A DNA stretch of 52,741 nucleotides from an uncultured Patescibacteria group bacterium. GTDB taxonomy: Bacteria; Patescibacteriota; JACMRA01. The stretch is from NCBI GenBank assembly GCA_938041505.1, contig CALITC010000010.1:64576-117316 (forward strand), given 5' to 3'. A model generated the notes under the pieces. It worked only from the letters and a program-made list of their open reading frames with translations, had not been told where the DNA came from and ran no database searches. A program made the translations under genes and the position numbers. Positions 1 to 8,362 of the stretch are shown here, piece after piece; position 1 is the first letter of the stretch, and each line of letters starts with the position of its first letter.

Positions 1-560
1 GGCGATCCCCATTCTAGGGCTCCACAAATACGATAGTCTGCGGTAGGTAGTACAACAACCTCTTCTTCCATATCGATTGATATTGGCTTATAGGTATTTA
101 GAGACTCTAGGATTTCACTCCTTCTGTCGAATAAACACCTTACCTTACCTTGGCCACTGGTTGAGCGACCGGACATCAGCAAGGAGGGTTCGAAGATTAG
201 CTTTTCTCCACAGAAATTGGGTGAGTATGTGACTTTGCATGACTCTTCGCTGTCGAGAGTCTCAATCAGATACGATTTTTTCAAGACCGTTACGGCACCA
301 AGACCAAGTAAGCCTTTGGATACTACGTGCTCCTCACATGTTTCTTCGTCGAATAAAATGATCATCACTTCATTTTCTCTAGTATTTCTTTTTTGAATAT
401 AGTGGTATTCCTTAGGAATATCTTCTCCTGGTTTTATGATTAAGACGTCTTTGTACAACCCTTTAATAATTACCAGAATTTCTTCTAAAGATATTTCCAC
501 TTCCTGTGGTTGATTTTCTTTGATGATTTCCTGTAACTTTTCAGAGTAGTAAATTCCCAT
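1..560 (-). CDS. Orphan protein, C-terminus outside window (paralog of the gene at 7293-7895)
   Basis: The minus-strand frame opens at an ATG at 560 and runs 186 codons to the window edge without a stop. A GAGG Shine-Dalgarno core lies about 9 nt upstream. The translation begins MGIYYSEKLQEIIKE. Its first 60 residues match the protein at 7293-7895 in spacing and chemistry: ISLEEILVIIKGLYK against ISSKEITTIVEGMEE, then an IPKEYHYI / LPKKYRYI block. No known domain, signal peptide or membrane segment is visible; it is probably a small soluble cytoplasmic protein. It has its own promoter at 616-644. I recognise no function. That it is coding is well supported by open length, Shine-Dalgarno and the paralog. 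Confidence 0.8.
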   Translation of the reverse strand, partial: MGIYYSEKLQEIIKENQPQEVEISLEEILVIIKGLYKDVLIIKPGEDIPKEYHYIQKRNTRENEVMIILFDEETCEEHVVSKGLLGLGAVTVLKKSYLIETLDSEESCKVTYSPNFCGEKLIFEPSLLMSGRSTSGQGKVRCLFDRRSEILESLNTYKPISIDMEEEVVVLPTADYRICGALEWGS

Positions 561-615
561 TTTTTTATATCCTCGTTATTGTATTGTTTTGAGCTTTGCT
601 ATTTAGCTTATATTA

Positions 616-644
616 TATTTACCATATATTTTTATATATGTCAA
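616..644 (-). promoter_or_regulatory. Sigma-70 type promoter for the gene at 1-560
   Basis: On the minus strand TTGACA is followed after 17 nt by TAAATA. Transcription would start near 609, about 50 nt before the ATG at 560. Confidence 0.6.
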
Positions 645-678
645 GACAATCATAGCCCCCCCCTGCAATTCTGAAGAT

Positions 679-710
679 AAAAAAACTCCTGAATAATAAA
701 TATTCAGAGG
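679..710 (-). terminator. Intrinsic terminator
   Basis: Read on the minus strand, CTGAATA pairs perfectly with TATTCAG around a 5-nt loop and is followed within three bases by a run of seven T. There is no gene between it and the promoter at 783-811, so it ends a short non-coding transcript or acts as an attenuator ahead of the gene at 1-560. Confidence 0.65.
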
Positions 711-776
711 ATTAATGATGTAACTAACCTTTTTGCTTCTAGTGCTAAACTAGTTAAGATGTGTTTCATTCCTAAC
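679..776 (-). ncRNA. Candidate small RNA (about 100 nt) between a promoter and a terminator
   Basis: A promoter at 783-811 and an intrinsic terminator at 679-710 enclose about 100 nt with no convincing ORF. The 5' end can form a weak hairpin (GTTAGG against CTTAAC). A similar GGTATA...TTAGG...ATGAAA stretch follows the promoter of the gene at 1070-1924 (about 2155-2199), which suggests a copied leader module. It could be an independent small RNA or a relic of a leader whose gene was lost. Confidence 0.4.
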
Positions 777-782
777 TCATAC

Positions 783-811
783 GTTATACCATATATAATT
801 TACTTTGTTAA
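783..811 (-). promoter_or_regulatory. Promoter of the candidate small RNA at 679-776
   Basis: The minus strand reads TTAACA, 17 nt, TATAAC, with ATGG immediately before the -10 box. The same ATGG before the -10 occurs at the promoters at 616-644, 2194-2222, 8601-8629 and 9600-9628. Confidence 0.55.
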
Positions 812-834
812 GTATATTTGCATTTACTCAAAAA

Positions 835-1005
835 ATAATACAAGGTGAAAACCGCTTCGAAAAAAGACTAGATTTAAGTGAAGCTCCCATGGGTTTACAC
901 CCGGGATATCTCTTCCTTCGAAAGCTCGTTACTTTCCCAACCGAAATCGCTTCACGATTCAGCTGCCAATCCCACAAGCTTACCATCGAGGTATTCTTCG
1001 CAGGA
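835..1005 (-). mobile_element. Probable 3' remnant of an IS200/IS605-type element (tnpB tail and right-end hairpin)
   Basis: This 170-bp island is clearly GC-richer than its surroundings. Read on the minus strand, three successive frames give pieces that look like one frameshifted coding tail: LDGKLVGLAAES, then EAISVGKVTSF, then RDIPGVNPWELHLNLV. The inverted repeat at 886-905 (CCC..GGG type) followed by AGCTTCAC resembles the subterminal hairpin at the right end of IS605-family elements and their omega-RNA. No transposase gene, left end or flanking repeats remain. The assignment rests on remembered style of tnpB tails and is tentative. A plus-strand ORF across 805-1035 is taken as a shadow. 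Confidence 0.35.
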
Positions 1006-1007
1006 AT

Positions 1008-1038
1008 AAAAAAATGCCTCTCAAAATATATCTGAGAG
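1008..1038 (-). terminator. Intrinsic terminator of the gene at 1070-1924
   Basis: On the minus strand CTCTCA pairs with TGAGAG around a 9-nt loop and is followed by GCA and seven T. It lies just 30 nt beyond the stop codon at 1070. Confidence 0.75.
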
Positions 1039-1069
1039 ACACTAAGTTATAAATTATTGGTAAGATAGG

Positions 1070-1924
1070 TTATTTTTTAATAAACATTTTGATACCATCA
1101 ACTACTGTCTGAATTGGCAAAGTCGAAGCCATAGGTTGACCTCGTTTCACATCTCCACGAGGGGAGTTAGTGAACAAGCCTGGTTTTCCACCCCACCCTG
1201 CCTCAAGTGTAAGAAGATACTCTTCTATTTTAGGAATGTCGAATTCAGTAACAAATTCAGAGGCTCGCGCGATCATCCATTTGAAGGATCCGTCTGCAAG
1301 TGTGCAGTAGACTGCATAACCTCTGTAACCCTCTTCATAAAGAGTATTTTTTAGGGCTTCTTCGCATCGTACAATGATAAACTCTTCGCTAGGATCGCGA
1401 TACAGAGTTTCATACTTCGCAAGTGTTATTGGAGCTGTCACCATTGATCTAAGCGACTCGACAGATTTAATTGCAAGTTCAGCTAGCTCGTCTTCAGGGA
1501 TTTGCATCTCTCTAAAGGGTATTATTTCCTGAGCTGTCGTCAAAACACTTAAGAGCGTTTGGTCGACACTTGGTGCTGTTAAAGGTCCAACTCGGTCCCA
1601 AAGATCTGCAATAGAGACAATTCTTTGAGTTTCAACAGTCGCTGCCAGCGAGCGATATGTTAGAATGTAAATACATACTAAGTTATCAAAATTTCTTACT
1701 GCGTTCAAAAGAACTGTCTTTGGAAATTTACGACGCTTAATAGCATCCTGATGCACCATAGCGCAAGCGCTAAGGCGATAGGTTGATCCTGCATCGTGGT
1801 GGTCATAGCAGTAGTTTTTTGGGTCATGAAGACCACATTCAATAAAAACTGCCTTACCAAACATCGGATGTTCTCTTACACTTTCCTCGTTTTGGCATGA
1901 GCGATCTACAACAACTTTAACCAT
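1070..1924 (-). CDS. Unknown protein with a DHH-phosphoesterase-like motif
   Basis: The 284-residue product starts at ATG 1924. An AGGAG Shine-Dalgarno lies 6 nt upstream of it, so the open frame up to 2017 is not used. Around residues 40-60 there is CYDHHDAGSTYRLSACA, which resembles the DHH motif of DHH-family phosphoesterases. Near the C-terminus GWGGKPGLF followed by NSPRGD recalls the glycine-rich block of DHHA1 domains. The first metal motif (HxDxD) of that family is not visible, so catalysis is doubtful. There is no signal peptide or membrane span. It stands alone with its own promoters (2194-2222; a second TTGTTG-N18-TATAAT around 2050-2080) and terminator. A remote DHH-like enzyme or nucleic-acid/nucleotide-binding protein is the best guess. 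Confidence 0.6.
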   Translation of the reverse strand: MVKVVVDRSCQNEESVREHPMFGKAVFIECGLHDPKNYCYDHHDAGSTYRLSACAMVHQDAIKRRKFPKTVLLNAVRNFDNLVCIYILTYRSLAATVETQRIVSIADLWDRVGPLTAPSVDQTLLSVLTTAQEIIPFREMQIPEDELAELAIKSVESLRSMVTAPITLAKYETLYRDPSEEFIIVRCEEALKNTLYEEGYRGYAVYCTLADGSFKWMIARASEFVTEFDIPKIEEYLLTLEAGWGGKPGLFTNSPRGDVKRGQPMASTLPIQTVVDGIKMFIKK

Positions 1925-2193
1925 TTTTAACTCCTGGGACTTTTTGCCCATATATTTTATTAACCAACCCACACAATGAATGAAAACAAGCGACTTTTTG
2001 CGCATATTTTTATACAATGTCTTTTTGATGTAGGTTGAAGTTATTCACTATAATATATTATAATGAGCAGCTTTAGCCCACAACAAGAATTAGATTTTTG
2101 GGAATAATAAATAGTATTTGATTGTTAGATAAAACTATTTTTTATGCTTTCAGTTGTTAACTTGTTAGGACATATTTCATACCTAATATTTAA

Positions 2194-2222
2194 AATATAC
2201 CATTATTTTTTATAAATGTCAA
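2194..2222 (-). promoter_or_regulatory. Promoter upstream of the gene at 1070-1924
   Basis: The minus strand has TTGACA, 17 nt, TATATT: a near-consensus promoter. Its start near 2187 leaves a leader of about 260 nt. The leader begins with TTAGG-N12-CCTAA, a small perfect hairpin. An AT palindrome with a second -10 box lies nearer the gene at about 2050-2065. I see no gene between 2018 and 2294. Confidence 0.65.
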
Positions 2223-2294
2223 GTAATTTTTGCAAAAACTCTATTTATGTAAAGAATCTAACCATGCAGATATACACTGTAAATAATTTGTCAA

Positions 2295-5200
2295 TTATTT
2301 TTTGCGCCCAAATTTGTTGGCTAGCCCGGCTAACAGACCTTGATCTACCGCTGGCGCTGGTTCTTCTGATTCTTTTTTCTTCTTCGAATCTGGTAATGGT
2401 GCTTGGATTTTGGCTTGCTCAATTATCAACACTCTGGTAAATCCATCTGTAGCTACTAGCTCACTCTTTTGCTTGGATAGATCGATATAATACCTGGCTT
2501 TTGGCTCAAGATTTATATCTTCTGTGTTTATAGATGTAATCACAAAGTCTTGGACGTAGCCACCCTCTTCGTTGTAATATTCTCTTGGCTTGAGATTGGC
2601 TGATACTGCTTTGTTCGATATAATGAACTTACGCACCCGCTCTCGCTCAGATTCAGAAAGATTGGTTTTTGGGTTAATGTGATCTAATACTGTCTTGGCT
2701 AATTTTGCACGCTTATCTGGATTGGTCACTATTCTATCATACATATAATTACCATCTGCGACTTGCTGCTCGGCTTCTAGCTCCTCTGCACTTACTTCTT
2801 TTTCAACCTTTTGGGTTAGTTTTCCTTTGGACTTGATTTCGTAGGAGCTGAACTTTGGGTTCTCCTCAAATTCACTATAGGCAGGAGTCCTTCGTAACTC
2901 AGGGATATAGCCGTCTTTATCGTAATCGTGACTGAATTCAATGTACGCAAGCACCTCACCATCCACTACGAGCTCATCAGTGATAGCCTCTTCGTACTCG
3001 CCTGTATTGATTTGATTGCGAGAATATTTTGCTTGTGTGTATCGATCGAGCAACTCATTAGCCTTTTGCTCAATTATTTGGAGTGCTACCTCCCCCCTAT
3101 TGAGATAGCTCAACTCTAGTTCTAACACTTGATCAAGCTCATCCATTCTTGATTCAAACCTCTCGTCTTGCTCACCTATCATCTGATCTAGCTCCTCTAA
3201 CTTATTTATGATTGTAACGTAGTCCGGATTAGCGGTATCTTGATCAACTTTATCTAACAATTCTTGGATCTTTGCTTCATACGATTGCCGATTATCCTCG
3301 TATTCTTGCATTGCACTTGCATTTGATTCTTGCTGTGCGAATTTGGTATATAGCTCAATGTATACGCTATTCTCCTTAATATCCTGGACATCAACACTCC
3401 AGTACATACTCAGATTGCCCCAGCCATCTTTTGATAGACTTGGGTACGCCATAAGGATAGAGTTTTCGAGAGGATCTTTGCCTATCTCTAGAGGTTTGAG
3501 CTTCTCTAGCTCCGCAGTGGATTCGATTGCCTTGATATCAATTACTTTGACTTCTGAATCTGCATCATTGAGACTCTCTTGGAGTATTCTTTGTTTTTCG
3601 GTGCGGACCTCAGATTCTAAAAAATCGCTAATCTCTATTGGGTAAGAAGTATACTCTTTGATATGTGCAACTGTTAATCCAGTCAACTCTTCAATTTCAT
3701 GAACAAAACCTTCCTTGTAGAACTTAATAAATTCTTTGCCCTTCAAATCGATACTCGCATACGGCTTTTGGACACCCTCGATATCAAATACTTTGTATTG
3801 TAGCCGGGCACCCTCGTAGCTTTGTGGATATTTTTCCATGAGTTCGTTGATCCTTTGTAGTTGTTCTTGCTTATATAACTGAGCGGCACCTACTTCCAAA
3901 CTAACTCTGCCTTGCTCTTTGGCCGCCTTAAGCTCTGGTATGGTTTTGAGATTGGTATCTTCCAGTATATCCTTATAAAAATTATGGAGATCTCCCTCAC
4001 CTTTGTGTGGTAACTCGGCTCCACTTAGATTGCCTATGTCTGACAAACTGTTATAATAGTTGAGAATACCTCTATTGGAAAAATGGTCTTGGATATATTG
4101 TTGTGGCTTAGAAGAAAGCTCTGCCACAAATAATTCATGGGCTTTTTGTGGACTCTCAGCGCCGCTCGTTGATAGCGTTTTGGTTCTGAGAACTCGCTGT
4201 GTATTTTGACGATAGTCTTGGAATATAACCCTTTCTTCTTCGCGAATATCTCCTGTCTCCATATCGTATTGTGTGGTTTCCCGCTCATCCTCTCGCACGA
4301 GCCAACTCGTGTATTTGTCAGCTGCCACCATCGAGTCGAGCGTCACCCCTTGCAGCCCAGAAGCTATTAGTGTATTTCGTCCGTGATATATATTAGAGGC
4401 TATTGCGTAGTCTGGTTCGCTATCTTGAATCAGCGAGTCTTTGGCTATTGTCACTTGCTCACCTGATGGGAGGTGTTGGTAGACCAGCCCACTTCTGGTT
4501 CTCTTGACCTTCCTCATAATAGTGTGTGGAAGTGCGTAGATAGCTAACTTCTGCAATAACTGCTCTTCATTGGCTTGAGATTCTGTCTGTTCTTGGCTAG
4601 ATTTATACCCTTCTTTTTGGAGAGTGTTCAGAATTCTGTCTTGCTCCCGATCTATGTCCTCGAACACTTCCAGCCTCATTCCGACTGCTTTCCCTAGGTC
4701 TAATTCAAATACTTTTTGGATTACTTCATCTAAGGCTTTTTGTGGATTGTGCTCCTTACCACTTTTGATAATACGATTAATCTCAGCTACTCCCTCACTA
4801 AAATCCTGCTCTGTATGACGAATTGATTGGTGAGATTCTGCATAAGGTTGGCAGACTTCTAGAATTTTATCATAGACTTCTAAGTCGGACTGTATATCTG
4901 GGTAGATATGAGCTACAAGGTTCGTTAGACCGCCAAAACTAATATGATTAGTGATCAAATAGCTCATATTGTTGATCATACTCACCATTCGCACCACTCT
5001 TGCTGTATTTCCAGCTTCCAAAGATTCATAGACCATGATCGCATAATCTATAGGCAACTTAGTCTTCAGCAAAAAGCTACCAAATTCTGTTACATTGTTC
5101 TCACTATCAAGAGCCTCAATACCATAGAGCCTAGCTAATGACGATTTTATTTTGGCTCGATACTGCCCTTTGGTCTCCGGGTTGTTATCCAGTGTTTGGA

Positions 5201-6593
5201 GGTATTGCTCTAGAGATTTTGGCTTGTACTCACTTGGAACATTCGTCTTAGTAATTGACTTGAGAAAACCGGCAGACTCCAGGATTAGATAGGTTGGATC
5301 TCCTTCTATGATCGTGTTACGCATCGAATCTTGGATAGCATCTTCATAAAACCCTGTGTGACCGAGAACCGGGCGAGAATCTTCAACATTCCTTCCTGCC
5401 CTACCTAACCCTTGAGCAACTTCTTGCTTGGATGCCGGTATGACTCTCATGATTTCGCGCCTAGTGTGCGGACTATAGATTGGTCTATTAACGACTCCGC
5501 TGTGGATAGCGCGATTCAGATTAAGATCTTTCTCAAAATTAACCCCTCGACCCGCTATATCAGTACTTACAAAAACCCCAACTTTGCCTGGGCTGATTGG
5601 CTGATGCTGCTTGGTAAACATCTCATCTTTTTCTAATTTGCTGTGCAAGGTTCTAACTTCCACCTGATTACCAAACATGCCCTCTACCGAGCGAGCGAAT
5701 TTCTCCGTACTATATATGGTGGGCATGAACACTATTACACTTTCTCCTGGCTCTAACGGTAGCTCGCTCTCTGTATCTAACCATTCTTGCAGCTTATTGA
5801 GCGGTTCTTGGGTGTAGGTCTTTGTCGCAATGCGCGGGTTTTCTTTGGATCCAAATATACTATTAAGTTCTTCATCTTCTGCATAGCTGACCGTGATAGG
5901 ACGCGGTCTTTCGGCCTCAGGAGCAGTATATATCATGTCTGGAGCAATGTTATACATTGTTTGGAACTCTGGGATGTTAAGAGTTGCAGAAACAAAAAAT
6001 ATTTTCATATCCGGCCTGACTGTAGAGAGCCACTTGATAGCCGGGATTAACTTCTGCTCCATACCATCCGCCTCGTCAATGATTAAGGTATCTACCTGCT
6101 GCACATCTCGAACACCTCGGTTGTTACTCTCGTCTCCTTCACTCAGAACATACGTCAGACTCCCTAATGTAGGGTCTTTGAGCAAAATATCGTAGAGCTT
6201 ACCTCCAGTCATAGCAATTATCGAATCAGAATTCTGTATATCTCTCCCGCCTTCTCCTCCAATCCAACGACCTACAAAACGCTCACCTCCCGCTACAGAT
6301 TGATTACCTGTGTGTTGTATATCTTGCACCATTGCACGTGTGGTAGAGCTAATAATGGTTTTGGCTGGCTCCGAATTATCATACTTGTCTTGGCGAGCTT
6401 GCTCCAATAAGCTATGCGTTTTGCCTGATCCAGTACCAGCTTCGATTGCAAAGATATTACGAGCAATTGGAATTGCAATGGGACACACCAGATCTTCGAG
6501 AAGTTGTTGCTGAAGCGATTCGATACCCTGCTCGGTAAGCTGATTGATATGCTGCTGGTTTTGTTGTTGATACTCAAAGGATTTGCGTTCCAT
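2295..6593 (-). CDS. Giant HrpA-like DExH-box helicase with a long C-terminal extension
   Basis: The 1432-residue protein has a complete superfamily 2 helicase core: Walker A GTGSGKT (53-59), DEAD (173-176), SAT (202-204), STDIAGRG (343-350) and QGLGRAGR (394-401). This is the arrangement of DEAH/RHA-type ATPases such as HrpA. An HA2-like helical region follows (about 450-560; LPIDYAIMVYESL), then an OB-fold-like segment (about 690-790). The last 550-600 residues are charged, partly coiled-coil, and match nothing I know. Likely role: ATP-driven remodelling of RNA or RNA-protein complexes in the cytoplasm. The promoter is at 6620-6648; the leader is only about 20 nt and lacks a Shine-Dalgarno. 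A truncated copy of residues about 1299-1411 lies at 8033-8362. The helicase call is firm, its substrate unknown. Confidence 0.9.
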   Translation of the reverse strand: MERKSFEYQQQNQQHINQLTEQGIESLQQQLLEDLVCPIAIPIARNIFAIEAGTGSGKTHSLLEQARQDKYDNSEPAKTIISSTTRAMVQDIQHTGNQSVAGGERFVGRWIGGEGGRDIQNSDSIIAMTGGKLYDILLKDPTLGSLTYVLSEGDESNNRGVRDVQQVDTLIIDEADGMEQKLIPAIKWLSTVRPDMKIFFVSATLNIPEFQTMYNIAPDMIYTAPEAERPRPITVSYAEDEELNSIFGSKENPRIATKTYTQEPLNKLQEWLDTESELPLEPGESVIVFMPTIYSTEKFARSVEGMFGNQVEVRTLHSKLEKDEMFTKQHQPISPGKVGVFVSTDIAGRGVNFEKDLNLNRAIHSGVVNRPIYSPHTRREIMRVIPASKQEVAQGLGRAGRNVEDSRPVLGHTGFYEDAIQDSMRNTIIEGDPTYLILESAGFLKSITKTNVPSEYKPKSLEQYLQTLDNNPETKGQYRAKIKSSLARLYGIEALDSENNVTEFGSFLLKTKLPIDYAIMVYESLEAGNTARVVRMVSMINNMSYLITNHISFGGLTNLVAHIYPDIQSDLEVYDKILEVCQPYAESHQSIRHTEQDFSEGVAEINRIIKSGKEHNPQKALDEVIQKVFELDLGKAVGMRLEVFEDIDREQDRILNTLQKEGYKSSQEQTESQANEEQLLQKLAIYALPHTIMRKVKRTRSGLVYQHLPSGEQVTIAKDSLIQDSEPDYAIASNIYHGRNTLIASGLQGVTLDSMVAADKYTSWLVREDERETTQYDMETGDIREEERVIFQDYRQNTQRVLRTKTLSTSGAESPQKAHELFVAELSSKPQQYIQDHFSNRGILNYYNSLSDIGNLSGAELPHKGEGDLHNFYKDILEDTNLKTIPELKAAKEQGRVSLEVGAAQLYKQEQLQRINELMEKYPQSYEGARLQYKVFDIEGVQKPYASIDLKGKEFIKFYKEGFVHEIEELTGLTVAHIKEYTSYPIEISDFLESEVRTEKQRILQESLNDADSEVKVIDIKAIESTAELEKLKPLEIGKDPLENSILMAYPSLSKDGWGNLSMYWSVDVQDIKENSVYIELYTKFAQQESNASAMQEYEDNRQSYEAKIQELLDKVDQDTANPDYVTIINKLEELDQMIGEQDERFESRMDELDQVLELELSYLNRGEVALQIIEQKANELLDRYTQAKYSRNQINTGEYEEAITDELVVDGEVLAYIEFSHDYDKDGYIPELRRTPAYSEFEENPKFSSYEIKSKGKLTQKVEKEVSAEELEAEQQVADGNYMYDRIVTNPDKRAKLAKTVLDHINPKTNLSESERERVRKFIISNKAVSANLKPREYYNEEGGYVQDFVITSINTEDINLEPKARYYIDLSKQKSELVATDGFTRVLIIEQAKIQAPLPDSKKKKESEEPAPAVDQGLLAGLANKFGRKK

Positions 6594-6611
6594 ACAAAGG
6601 ATGTTGTAGTT

Positions 6612-6648
6612 ATGCTATAATTATAGCATGTTTAATAAAAATAAGCAA
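6612..6648 (-). promoter_or_regulatory. Helicase promoter with an 18-bp perfect palindrome over the -10 box
   Basis: The minus strand has TTGCTT, 17 nt, TATAAT (6648 to 6620). The bases at 6612-6629, ATGCTATAATTATAGCAT, are a perfect 18-bp palindrome containing the -10 box on both strands. A dimeric repressor site or a bidirectional -10 would both fit. Confidence 0.65.
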
Positions 6649-6738
6649 TGATAGTATGATTTTCTTATTCATAACAAAAAATCTGCAATACTAGAGATTA
6701 CAGATCATTATTTTTCTTTTACTGGTTGATTTATATGG

Positions 6739-7098
6739 TTACACTTTTATATAGTCTTGATCGTCCATACTCCATTCCCAGAAAACTTCATGGGTATGAT
6801 TATTTCTAATCACCTCCCACTTACCATTAATATAAGCTATGTCTTGAGGAAGTTGTTGAACATCCTCCCAGCCAGTATTATCGGCTCTTCGTCTACATAG
6901 AGAAATATCTACAAGATGACAACCTTGCAAATCTTTATCCAACAGGCTAATAATTTGATCCCATGTGGTAAATTGCCTATTAAATGGCAATGGATGCATG
7001 CCATATTCCATATACCCACTTCCATTGTCGTATCTAGCAACCCAGTGAGTTGCTTTTTCAGATATTATTGAATTATCGATACCTGGTTTAATACTCAT
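6739..7098 (-). CDS. Small orphan protein, 119 residues
   Basis: The ORF starts at ATG 7098 and encodes a soluble, aromatic-rich protein: ATHWVARYDNGSGYMEYG near the N-terminus, KWEVIRNNHTHEVFWEW near the C-terminus, with no membrane segment. Codon usage and composition look genuine. A TTGACA box lies 50 nt upstream on the same strand. The Shine-Dalgarno is weak (TTGAG). It sits alone, back to back with the gene at 7293-7895 and upstream of the helicase. I do not recognise a family. Confidence 0.6.
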   Translation of the reverse strand: MSIKPGIDNSIISEKATHWVARYDNGSGYMEYGMHPLPFNRQFTTWDQIISLLDKDLQGCHLVDISLCRRRADNTGWEDVQQLPQDIAYINGKWEVIRNNHTHEVFWEWSMDDQDYIKV

Positions 7099-7129
7099 TT
7101 AGTTATACTCAAGAAATCATTGATATTAA

Positions 7130-7157
7130 TCTTTACATATATTTTATATAATGTCAA
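7130..7157 (-). promoter_or_regulatory. Promoter of the gene at 6739-7098
   Basis: TTGACA on the minus strand followed after 16 nt by TAAAGA. The -35 box is perfect and the -10 box weak. Confidence 0.45.
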
Positions 7158-7210
7158 ATTACTTAATATGGCTCAACCTATTTTTAAGGTCGTCTAATTC
7201 TTAATTTTAC

Positions 7211-7239
7211 TTGACATTATTATTAATATATGTTATTAT
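7211..7239 (+). promoter_or_regulatory. Promoter of the gene at 7293-7895
   Basis: TTGACA, 17 nt, TATTAT. The expected start near 7246 leaves a 47-nt leader. The promoter is divergent from the one at 7130-7157. Confidence 0.75.
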
Positions 7240-7292
7240 TACTGTATTAGGCCAATCGCTTAACTTAAAAAAAACTATATCGAGGAAAAGAC

Positions 7293-7895
7293 ATGCAACA
7301 CAAGAACTCAGCACTATTACAAGAATTCATTGACACAAAGACACCCAAGACTGGAATAATCTCTTCTAAAGAGATTACAACGATAGTCGAGGGAATGGAA
7401 GAGTATGAAGTATTACACTTTAGTAAGGGAGATTTACTTCCCAAAAAGTATCGATATATATCTTATTCAGAGCTTGAAAGTAACTGCTTGCTCATTTTGG
7501 GTGAAGAAAGTGGTCTTGTGTACAAAACAGGCTTTTTTACACAAGTGAAACAAAGAGAATATTGTTTAATCACTTTAGAGCAAATAAGAGTAAATTATGT
7601 TGGTTCAATATCAGACGAAAAAGTTTGCTACTATTTTCAACACACTCTTTTTTTTCAAGGAAGTTCTAAAATATGGCAAGAGCTTCGACTTAGAATAATC
7701 GAAGAATTTGGACTTGAGAATATTGAAGTAAAACTTCCTGAAAAGGTCGTAACCTTACCCCTTCCAGAATTCATTGACATTGTTGGTGATGTAGATGGAA
7801 TGAGCACCTTTGAAGTTATACAGTGCTTCAAAAGCGAAGCCCGGGCTATCGCTGATACGTACATCACTCAGCTCAATCAAGTTGTTGATGGATAA
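7293..7895 (+). CDS. Orphan protein, 200 residues (paralog of the gene at 1-560)
   Basis: The ORF starts at ATG 7293 with GAGGAAAAG just upstream as Shine-Dalgarno. It is a single-gene unit, with its own promoter at 7211-7239 and a strong terminator at 7923-7955. Residues about 20-60 align with the N-terminal part of the protein at 1-560. The rest is mixed beta/alpha with no signal peptide, membrane span or known motif. The two paralogs flank the helicase gene and face outward. Function unknown; coding status is well supported by promoter, Shine-Dalgarno, terminator and paralog. Confidence 0.8.
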   Translation: MQHKNSALLQEFIDTKTPKTGIISSKEITTIVEGMEEYEVLHFSKGDLLPKKYRYISYSELESNCLLILGEESGLVYKTGFFTQVKQREYCLITLEQIRVNYVGSISDEKVCYYFQHTLFFQGSSKIWQELRLRIIEEFGLENIEVKLPEKVVTLPLPEFIDIVGDVDGMSTFEVIQCFKSEARAIADTYITQLNQVVDG

Positions 7896-7922
7896 AAAAA
7901 TGCATTTCCCAATAGTTCATTG

Positions 7923-7955
7923 CCGCGTAATTATTATATTATGCGGTGTTTTTTT
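7923..7955 (+). terminator. Intrinsic terminator of the gene at 7293-7895
   Basis: CCGCGTAA pairs with TTATGCGG (one G-T pair) around a short AT loop. It is followed by TG and seven T. Confidence 0.85.
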
Positions 7956-8032
7956 ATCTTTAGTTATAGACCTCTTTCCTATGTCACACAACGCCAGAAA
8001 AAACCCTAGTAATTTCAAAGCTTTTCACTCTA

Positions 8033-8362
8033 ATTATTTTTTCTTCTTCGACTCTGGTAATGGTGCTTGGATTTTGACTTGCTCAACTATCAGCACTCTG
8101 GTAAATCCATCTGTAGCTACTAGCTCACTCTTTTGCTTGGATAGATCGATATAATAAATGGCTTTTGGCTCAATATTTATATCTTCTGGGTCTATGGATG
8201 TAATCACAAAGTCTTGGATGGGTTTATCCTCTTCGTTGTAATATTCTCTTGGCTTGAGATTGGCTGATACTGCTTTGCCGGATGTAATGAAACTTACACA
8301 CCCGCCCTCTCAGACTCTGAGAGATTTATTTTTGGGTGAATACGATCTAATGAAGTCTTGTA
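8033..8362 (-). pseudogene. Truncated duplicate of the helicase C-terminal coding sequence
   Basis: About 330 nt match the helicase gene at about 2360-2698 nearly base for base. Identical stretches include the 20-nt block starting ctggtaaatc (8099 here, 2436 in the gene) and the block coding for KSELVATDG. The copy corresponds to helicase residues about 1299-1411. It carries an extra A near 8292 (atgaaac for atgaac) and a rearranged segment after it, so the frame is broken. It has no start codon or promoter. It lies in the same orientation as the parent, about 5.7 kb away, and ends abruptly in unrelated sequence on both sides. A dead partial duplication, or the scar of a recombination that once had a second helicase copy here. 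Confidence 0.85.

Noticed and set aside
805-1035. Plus-strand ORF of 76 codons
   Set aside because: It starts at TTG without a Shine-Dalgarno, runs through the IS-like island backwards and ends in a minus-strand terminator.
8254-8362. N-terminal half of a plus-strand ORF ending at 8472
   Set aside because: This part is the helicase copy read antisense; only the piece after 8362 may be real coding sequence.
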